This document shows, in pieces, positions 30,478 to 36,238 of a DNA stretch of 36,238 nucleotides. The notes under the pieces are model-generated. The model searched no databases. It had not been told where the DNA came from and worked only from the letters and a program-made list of their open reading frames with translations. The stretch covers positions 1-36,238 of the forward strand of contig JBJEVT010000037.1 of NCBI GenBank assembly GCA_051884615.1, in the 5' to 3' direction. Numbering within the stretch: the first letter of the stretch is position 1; each line of letters begins with the position of its first letter. This stretch comes from UBA1724 sp051884615 (GTDB lineage Bacteria; Verrucomicrobiota; Lentisphaeria; Oligosphaerales; Oligosphaeraceae). Position numbers and translations under genes: made by a program.

Positions 30478-33400
30478 ATGAACACCTTCCAGAGAAAACC
30501 CGACGAGCGGGGCTCCGCCATCTTGATGGTGCTGGGGCTGCTGTCCCTGCTCTTGATTCTGGCATTGGTCTTCGCGGTCACCAGCCGCAACGCCCAGATT
30601 TCTGCCGAGGCTTCCGCCGACCAGGTCCAGGCGAAGCAGGTCTCCCAAAGCGCCTTCAACCGCGCCATGGAGTGCGTCTTCTTCTTCCAGAACAAGGGCA
30701 ACCTCCTGAAGAACGGGAACCTGCAGGACATGATGCCCGAGAATGTGGATCTGAACCAGTCCATGGCCGACCCCGCCACGGTGGATACGGAACTCTTCTA
30801 CGGAGAGAGCGGCGTCTCCGACACCACGGATTTCCTGGGACTCCAGCCCTATGTGGGATATGTGGATGCCACGGCGGATTGGAGCCTCCTCTGCCGCTAC
30901 GGAGAGTTCTCCACAGACAACCACGACACCAGACCCTTCGCCCTCCAGCCCGACGGCAATCCCTACCAGGCCATCTACTACAGCCACCGGGCCAATGACG
31001 ACGAGGTGGCGAGGGAAGGAGAGAACAGTCTCTACGAAATCGTGGCCGCCACCACCCTGGGCACCGGGTATCGCACCGCCTCCGATGACAATGACGATCT
31101 GACCGACGACACGGACCAGTTCGCCACCCTCCTGAAGTCCGACTCCGACTCCCAGCTCCAGTTCGTGGAGGATACGGACAGCGATGGCCATATCGCCCAG
31201 CGTCTGGGCTTCATCGCCTTCGTGGACGGCCCGAAATTCGACGTGAACCAGCTGATCTCCTCCAAGATGACGGGAGACGCCGACGAACCCTTCGTTCCCT
31301 GGGTGGATAGTGGCGAGCTGGCTCTGGGAGATCCCACCGGTGGGCTTTCCGACTACAATCCCTTCGGAACCTTCGGGGACAGTGTCTACGCTGTCATGGG
31401 ATATGAGTACGATGCCGATGGCATACCCGACTCCCTCTATGACGGCGGCAAGCTGACGGAGGAGGAGACGGTCCAATACGGCATCCATCCCCAGGAGCTC
31501 CAAACCCGCTGGGATGGTAGTGGTGACGCCATCTACGCCAAGGATGCGTATCTCAAGCGGAAGGAGGAGCAAACGCCCCCCAGATGGTTCACTCTGGATC
31601 AGCTGCTCGCCCATGACGAAGAAGAGGTGAGGGACGCCTTCGCCCAGGACCTCTTCACCCTATCCCTGGCTTCCGGCACCAAGGAACGGGAATTCCGCTT
31701 CAACGGCAACTTCGTCGACCTCCAGGAAATGGAGGATACTCTCTCCTGGAACGATACGACCCATTACGCCGCAGGGCAGGAGCACTACCTCATGAAGGCC
31801 AATCTGGCCTATCCCTGGGGACTCTACTGCGAGGGGAGCTCCTGCCCCTTCGGTTCCAAACCCGATTGGGATGACATCGGAATTTATCTCCAGGGACGGA
31901 ATACCGAAGGCGATCTGCAGACCGCCGCCGAGCACTTCTTCCAGGAGCATCTGGGCTTGCACTACGATCCCGCCAACTCCGACTACTTCCTCTTCCGGGA
32001 AGGCACCACGGACCTCACGCCCCAGGTCCTGGCAAACATGGCGGATGCCTCCGACGCCGACTACGAGGCGGTCTACATGGCTACCTACGGCGCGGCGGGA
32101 ACCAAGCTGGAATTCAATTCCCCCACCTTCCAGCAGCAACCCTCCACCACAGCCACTCCCTCCAGCGACGACATCCAGGAACCCACGGTCTGCGGCAATG
32201 AGCGAGTTCCCTCCATCGTGGGCGTGAACGTGGCGGTGCAGGCCGCCGGCGGCACCTCCAGAATCCGCGCGGTGTCCAAACTGGGCCAGTTCAAGGCGAG
32301 GAAGATAAGCATCCCGTTCTTTGGTGAAATCGAGATTATTCCCGCCAGAACGGAAGAGGTTTACCAGATGAGCACCACCAGCGGAACGTGGACCTTCCAG
32401 CCCAAGGTGACCCTCACTCTCCAGAATCTCCTCAACGAGGATCTGACCAAGACCAACCAGCGTTACCGGGTCATCGTCCAGGGCAGAATCACTCCCATGA
32501 TTCTGGGCAAGCAGGCCCGAAAGAACAATTCCATCCTGGGCATGTTGAAGACCTATCACAACATGCTGTTTATCCCCAATGGAGCAGGCGGCTTCACCAG
32601 CGTGGACACCAACGACCTGCTCTCTCTGGGAGATCTCCTTGATTCCACCAGCACGGACTACGGCATCACGCCGGGGGATGAAAAGCGCGCGGTCTTCGAT
32701 GAAATCCTGGATCGCAGCTTCCGGTTCTCCATCGACAAGACGGTGACGGAGAGCCGCACTTCCTTCCAGGGGATGGAGTACCAGACCCTGGAGGTGGCGG
32801 CGGACGAACTGGAACTGAATATTCCCGCCCAAAGCTTCTCCTCCGACTTCAACCTGGGCAGCTACGACCCCGACACCACTTACACCTTCTGCTACTACAC
32901 CGGTTCAGCCTATGCGGTCAGCATCGAGAAGATCGTGGTCATGAGCCAGAATGAAGAGACGACGGTCAACACCGGTCCCATCAGCGACCTGGCCTATGCC
33001 ATCGCCTCCTCCGCCACGGAGCCTGGCTGGAATCTGGTCTTCGGCAAAACGGGGACCGAGGATTTTTCCTCCGGGGAAATACCCTTCAACTACTTCATTG
33101 GTGCGGCTCCCCTGGAAGGCATCGCCTGCCGGGATCCCCGGCTGAATCACCGTGCCGCCCAATGGGAATGGCTGGGAGGCAAGAACAATTCCTCCCTGGC
33201 CGGCACCGGGATGCAGTGGTATGCGTATGCCGATGATGCGCTCAACAATGTTCAGGCAGTCGCCGGCTTGGGCAATGCGTATGTCACCCTGGACGCCGCT
33301 GGAAACGAATGGCGGCATGTGAACTTTGCCGAGGACGTGGCGTGGTCCGCCATGGAGGGCGCCCTGAAGAACGACGACCCCACCACCCAGAAGGACTGGG

Positions 33401-34323
33401 AACCCGGGTTCGAGCCCGCCACCTCCGCCACCTCCGGCATCTACAATGCCACCGATGGCTATGCTAGTGGCGGCGTCATGGGCACCACCTTCTCCACCGC
33501 CTATTGCCCCAACGCCCCCTTCACCTCCCTCTGGCAGCTGGGCGCCATCCACCGGGGCGTGGAGGGCCAGACCCTCAATCTGAAACGCTTTGGCACCGAT
33601 GGCTCCAACGCCATCTCCCACCTCTACGAGGATGGAGACGCCTGGTTCCTGGATTATGTGAATCTCGCGGAACTGGATGAAACCCACGGCATCCGGGGCA
33701 AGTTCAACCCCAACTGCTTCAATGTGGGCGCCTACAAGTTCCTCTTCGCCAACATCCCCGCCAATCCCGACGCCAAGGATACCTGGATTTACCTGCCGGG
33801 AAACTACGATCCCGCCGCCGACGTGACCCGCAACGAATACTTCCGGGACTTCGTGGGCGGCACCGCCCCTGCCGGCCGCCCCGACGAGGATTGGGAAACC
33901 ACCACATTCTCCTTCCAGGACTTCTCCACCGCGGACTACAAGGATGTGTGCGCCCTCCAGTCCTGGAGTCCCATCCAGTCCTTCTTCAACTTCGTGGACG
34001 TGAATGGCGGCGGCGGCGCCAATGTCCAGTGCAACGACCGTCAAGCGGAAGCCCTCGTCGGCTGCACGGCGGGTCTCCTCTCCACCCGCTACGAGACCTA
34101 CACGGTCATCGCCGTGGGGCAGAGCGTCCAATGGCTCATGGAGGATGACAAAATGCCTCCTGCCGGAGACGCCCGGGATGCCTTCCTGAAGCAGTTGGCC
34201 AACCCCATCCAACTCCACGACGGCGACTGGTATTCCATCCTTTCCACTCAAGTCCGTCTCGTGACCCTGGTGCGGGATTGCTGGTTCGGCAAAATCCAGG
34301 TGCTGAAGTCCCAACTCCTCTAA
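30478..34323 (+). CDS. Giant GspK/PilX-like protein
   Basis: A 1,281-residue protein. The N-terminus is RGSAILMVLGLLSLLLILAL (11-30), followed by VFAVTSRNAQISAEASADQVQAKQVSQSAFNRAMECVFF: a PilX/GspK-type start, in which a Gly-Ser after Arg replaces the FTLIE motif. GspK proteins are usually 300-400 residues, so this is more than three times that length. The rest is rich in Asp, Tyr and Asn, with blocks such as GFIAFVDGPKFDVNQLISS (GspK-like SAM region), DPRLNHRAAQWEW and RGKFNPNC that are suggestive of surface or extracellular structure. A 213-base gap with a small hairpin (CCTGCG/CGCAGG, 30,415-30,429) separates it from the gene before. It is the likely tip or adhesin-like component of the pilus-like apparatus; that is inference. 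Confidence 0.72.
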   Translation: MNTFQRKPDERGSAILMVLGLLSLLLILALVFAVTSRNAQISAEASADQVQAKQVSQSAFNRAMECVFFFQNKGNLLKNGNLQDMMPENVDLNQSMADPATVDTELFYGESGVSDTTDFLGLQPYVGYVDATADWSLLCRYGEFSTDNHDTRPFALQPDGNPYQAIYYSHRANDDEVAREGENSLYEIVAATTLGTGYRTASDDNDDLTDDTDQFATLLKSDSDSQLQFVEDTDSDGHIAQRLGFIAFVDGPKFDVNQLISSKMTGDADEPFVPWVDSGELALGDPTGGLSDYNPFGTFGDSVYAVMGYEYDADGIPDSLYDGGKLTEEETVQYGIHPQELQTRWDGSGDAIYAKDAYLKRKEEQTPPRWFTLDQLLAHDEEEVRDAFAQDLFTLSLASGTKEREFRFNGNFVDLQEMEDTLSWNDTTHYAAGQEHYLMKANLAYPWGLYCEGSSCPFGSKPDWDDIGIYLQGRNTEGDLQTAAEHFFQEHLGLHYDPANSDYFLFREGTTDLTPQVLANMADASDADYEAVYMATYGAAGTKLEFNSPTFQQQPSTTATPSSDDIQEPTVCGNERVPSIVGVNVAVQAAGGTSRIRAVSKLGQFKARKISIPFFGEIEIIPARTEEVYQMSTTSGTWTFQPKVTLTLQNLLNEDLTKTNQRYRVIVQGRITPMILGKQARKNNSILGMLKTYHNMLFIPNGAGGFTSVDTNDLLSLGDLLDSTSTDYGITPGDEKRAVFDEILDRSFRFSIDKTVTESRTSFQGMEYQTLEVAADELELNIPAQSFSSDFNLGSYDPDTTYTFCYYTGSAYAVSIEKIVVMSQNEETTVNTGPISDLAYAIASSATEPGWNLVFGKTGTEDFSSGEIPFNYFIGAAPLEGIACRDPRLNHRAAQWEWLGGKNNSSLAGTGMQWYAYADDALNNVQAVAGLGNAYVTLDAAGNEWRHVNFAEDVAWSAMEGALKNDDPTTQKDWEPGFEPATSATSGIYNATDGYASGGVMGTTFSTAYCPNAPFTSLWQLGAIHRGVEGQTLNLKRFGTDGSNAISHLYEDGDAWFLDYVNLAELDETHGIRGKFNPNCFNVGAYKFLFANIPANPDAKDTWIYLPGNYDPAADVTRNEYFRDFVGGTAPAGRPDEDWETTTFSFQDFSTADYKDVCALQSWSPIQSFFNFVDVNGGGGANVQCNDRQAEALVGCTAGLLSTRYETYTVIAVGQSVQWLMEDDKMPPAGDARDAFLKQLANPIQLHDGDWYSILSTQVRLVTLVRDCWFGKIQVLKSQLL

Positions 34324-34335
34324 CCCCCCCAGACC

Positions 34336-34827
34336 ATGACGAAAACTCGCACATTCACTCTCACGGAACTCCTGGTGGTCATCGCCATCATCGTTATTCT
34401 GGCGGGGATGGTCATTGGCGGAATGGGATACGCCGGACGCCGCGCCGACGATGCCAAGACGCAAACGGCTTTGATGATTCTCTCGGCGGGATTGGAGCAG
34501 TTCCGCAGCGAGAAGGGCTATTACCCTCCCTGTGTCAACGTCTCCGATGTGAAATTCAAGCGGGAGAGCGGAAAGCTGGTCCTGGTTCTCAATGGCAAGG
34601 ATTATCCCTTCTCCGGCAAGAAGACCGACAAGGACTACATGGAGCTGGAAAATGTGGACGCCGCCGAAGTGACTTTCGATGACAGCTGGGGTCTCCCCTT
34701 CCGATACCAATGCCCCGGAGACCATAACCGCAAGGGCTTCGATCTCTGGTCCTACGGCCGGGATGGGAAGTCCGACTCCGATGACACGAAATTGGATGAC
34801 ATCACCAACTGGGATACCGCTCGATAG
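34336..34827 (+). CDS. gspG: Major pseudopilin, GspG type
   Basis: A 163-residue protein: leader MTKTRT, helix FTLTELLVVIAIIVILAGMVI, then the GspG features, an assembly helix DDAKTQTALMILSAGLEQFRSEKGYYPP and the C-terminal block DSWGLPFRYQCPGDH, FDLWSYGRDGK and DDITNW, which in GspG binds calcium and holds the fibre together. It forms the main pseudopilus shaft in type II secretion. Thr replaces Gly before the cut. It follows the GspK-like gene by 12 bases without a strong ribosome site. Confidence 0.82.
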   Translation: MTKTRTFTLTELLVVIAIIVILAGMVIGGMGYAGRRADDAKTQTALMILSAGLEQFRSEKGYYPPCVNVSDVKFKRESGKLVLVLNGKDYPFSGKKTDKDYMELENVDAAEVTFDDSWGLPFRYQCPGDHNRKGFDLWSYGRDGKSDSDDTKLDDITNWDTAR

Positions 34828-34879
34828 TTTCCCCCGCTCCCTGAATCTCCTAGACACCTCCCCCTCCTTCCATACGATT

Positions 34880-35476
34880 ATGCAGAGACATTCCTTCACC
34901 CTGACAGAACTGCTGATGGCCATCGGCATCATTGTCATCCTGGCATCCATCGCCGTGCCCACCACCATCAGCGCCATCAAAAAGGCAGAGGTGGCCAAAG
35001 CCCAGGCAGAGATGACCACTCTCGTGGAAGCCTTGAAGAACTACGAGTCCACCTATGGCGTCCTCCCCCTGAAACTCCTGGGCGCCACCCCCTCGGACGG
35101 AAAGATTTCCGGCACCAGCGGCACCTATACTGCTTACGAGACTCTCATCCGCATCCTCCAGGGTGAGAACCTCACGGTCAACGGCAAGGCCATGAACAAG
35201 CGCAAGGTGGTTTTCCTGGAAGGGAAGGACGAGGGCGTCCTCACCGATCCCTGGGGCAACGACTACATCGTCCTCCTGGATGGCGACGGCGATGGAAAGC
35301 TGGATCCCTCTTCCACGGATGAGCCCAAGGGCCTGGATGGCAAACCCTGGCGCAAAGACATCATCATTTGGTCCCCCGGCCCGTCCGGGGACGAAGACGA
35401 AGTCACGGACAATGTCTTCTCCTTCCCCGTGCTCTGGGACAAGGGAGAGCAGAAGTGGGTCCCCGACACTCTGTAG
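34880..35476 (+). CDS. GspG-like pseudopilin with a calcium-loop motif
   Basis: A 198-residue pseudopilin with leader MQRHS, helix FTLTELLMAIGIIVILASIAVPTTISAI, and DPWGNDYIVLLDGDGDGKLD, where DGDGDGKLD (134-142) has the DxDxDG spacing of an EF-hand/dockerin loop. A later IIIWSPGPSGDEDEVTDNVFSF segment resembles the WSxGxDG and DDIxSW ends of GspG relatives. It is likely a second shaft or minor subunit. No Shine-Dalgarno is visible before the ATG at 34,880; the frame is open upstream across the gspG end. Confidence 0.78.
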   Translation: MQRHSFTLTELLMAIGIIVILASIAVPTTISAIKKAEVAKAQAEMTTLVEALKNYESTYGVLPLKLLGATPSDGKISGTSGTYTAYETLIRILQGENLTVNGKAMNKRKVVFLEGKDEGVLTDPWGNDYIVLLDGDGDGKLDPSSTDEPKGLDGKPWRKDIIIWSPGPSGDEDEVTDNVFSFPVLWDKGEQKWVPDTL

Positions 35477-35553
35477 GAATACGCCTTCCCTCGGCAATTT
35501 TGCTTCCCGAACATCGAGAAAACCAACACTCCCCACATAGGAAACCATCCATT

Positions 35554-36238
35554 ATGAAAACCCAATCCTTCACCCTCATCGAATTGCTGACGGTGATCGC
35601 CATCATCGCCATCCTCTCCGGTCTGCTCCTCCCCGCCGTGGGACGCGCCCGCGCCACCGCCCAGAAAACCGCCTGCGCCAGCAACATGGGGCAGCTGGGA
35701 AAGGCGGAGCTCATGTTCTCCAACGACCACAAGAACAAGACCGTCCCTGTCGAAGCAGAGACCGACAAGTACAACTACGTCTACAGCATCTGGGAGTTTG
35801 TGGGCGAAAGTGAAAAGGTCTTCCTCTGCCCCGTGGATCCTTACGAGGACAACGTGGAATACAAGCCCCTCCTCCCCGATGGCAACAGAAAGTCCATGCG
35901 CTTCAGCTACACCGTGAACGGCATGAAGGTTGGCGCCACCGCGAAGCAGGGTGTCCACTGGCGCTATACGGGCTCCTCCACGACGAAACTCTCCGAGCTC
36001 GTGAAGGGCTGGAAGCCCATCAGCACCATCAAGAACCCCTCCAGCACCATCTCCCTGGCGGAAGGATGCCTCCCTCCCAACGATAGCTCCGCCGGCGTGA
36101 TCTATGGCGGCATCACCTATTCCGCCACTGTGGATTTTGATGACTTCACCAAAGTCAGCGACGTGAAGCGCCACGGCAACGCCTCCAACTATCTCTATGT
36201 GGATGGCCATGTGGAGACGCTGAAGGAAGAGGAAATCG
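35554..36238 (+). CDS. DUF1559-type prepilin-like protein, cut by the window
   Basis: About 228 residues are visible; the protein runs past the right edge, with only a few residues expected to be missing. It has leader MKTQS and helix FTLIELLTVIAIIAILSGLLLPAVGRAR, and near the end YLYVDGHVETL, matching the H-X9-DG C-terminal motif of the large family of pilin-like proteins in the PVC bacteria. CASNMGQLGKAELMFSNDHK is also typical. AGGAAA lies 11 bases before the ATG. The role of the family is not established. Confidence 0.85.
   Translation, partial: MKTQSFTLIELLTVIAIIAILSGLLLPAVGRARATAQKTACASNMGQLGKAELMFSNDHKNKTVPVEAETDKYNYVYSIWEFVGESEKVFLCPVDPYEDNVEYKPLLPDGNRKSMRFSYTVNGMKVGATAKQGVHWRYTGSSTTKLSELVKGWKPISTIKNPSSTISLAEGCLPPNDSSAGVIYGGITYSATVDFDDFTKVSDVKRHGNASNYLYVDGHVETLKEEEI

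Noticed and set aside
28099..31614. Open frame of more than 1,100 codons antisense to the pseudopilin cluster
   Set aside because: Same cause: high GC in third positions of the real genes keeps the antisense frame open. There is no recognisable domain.
1..36238. tRNA or rRNA genes
   Set aside because: No cloverleaf with a conserved TTCGA-type T-arm and no rRNA landmark was recognised by eye; a covariance-model search would decide.

Overview
The window looks like a chromosomal segment from a GC-rich Gram-negative bacterium of the PVC group, most likely Lentisphaerota or Kiritimatiellota. This rests on the abundance of FTLIE-type pseudopilins without a Gly before the cleavage site, an LptE-like lipoprotein (outer membrane present) and the gene mix. 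No rRNA or marker gene fixes the taxon, so this is an inference.

Layout. Positions 1-11,188 are all minus strand: a hexuronate catabolism cluster (eda, kdgK, uxuA, the last cut by the window edge), a protein made of two fused PilT-type ATPases, a structured repeat, an orphan ABC solute-binding protein, a Ser/Thr protein kinase, a divergent tubulin/FtsZ-superfamily GTPase, and a small winged-helix protein directly upstream of it. An AT-rich 711-bp spacer with a degenerate 10-bp iteron row lies at the point where transcription switches strand. Everything from 11,900 to the right edge is plus strand: argF, pyrB, an S66 LD-carboxypeptidase, two more copies of the structured repeat, a TPR protein, an LptE-like lipoprotein, ispF, gcvH, then the origin-type block rpmH-rnpA-yidD-yidC-jag, a long-form PRPP synthetase, an AT-rich spacer with DnaA-box-like motifs, dnaN, a large secreted acidic protein, and a cluster of seven pilin-like genes (GspH, I, J, K, G-like and two more) cut by the window edge.

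The most interesting parts are two. First, iterons, winged-helix gene and tubulin-like gene are arranged as in the plasmid type III (TubZRC) partition systems, but sit at a chromosomal strand switch next to origin-type genes, with a kinase carrying three LEETRPG motifs downstream. Second, a roughly 0.5-0.8 kb noncoding repeat occurs three times (one plus-strand copy at 5.4-6.2 kb, two minus-strand copies at 15.0-16.1 kb). It has invariant hairpin loops, G.U-preserving changes that favour one RNA sense, long alternating purine-pyrimidine (Z-DNA-prone) tracts and a CTAG-phased 9-bp repeat that varies in number. All three copies point toward the strand switch.
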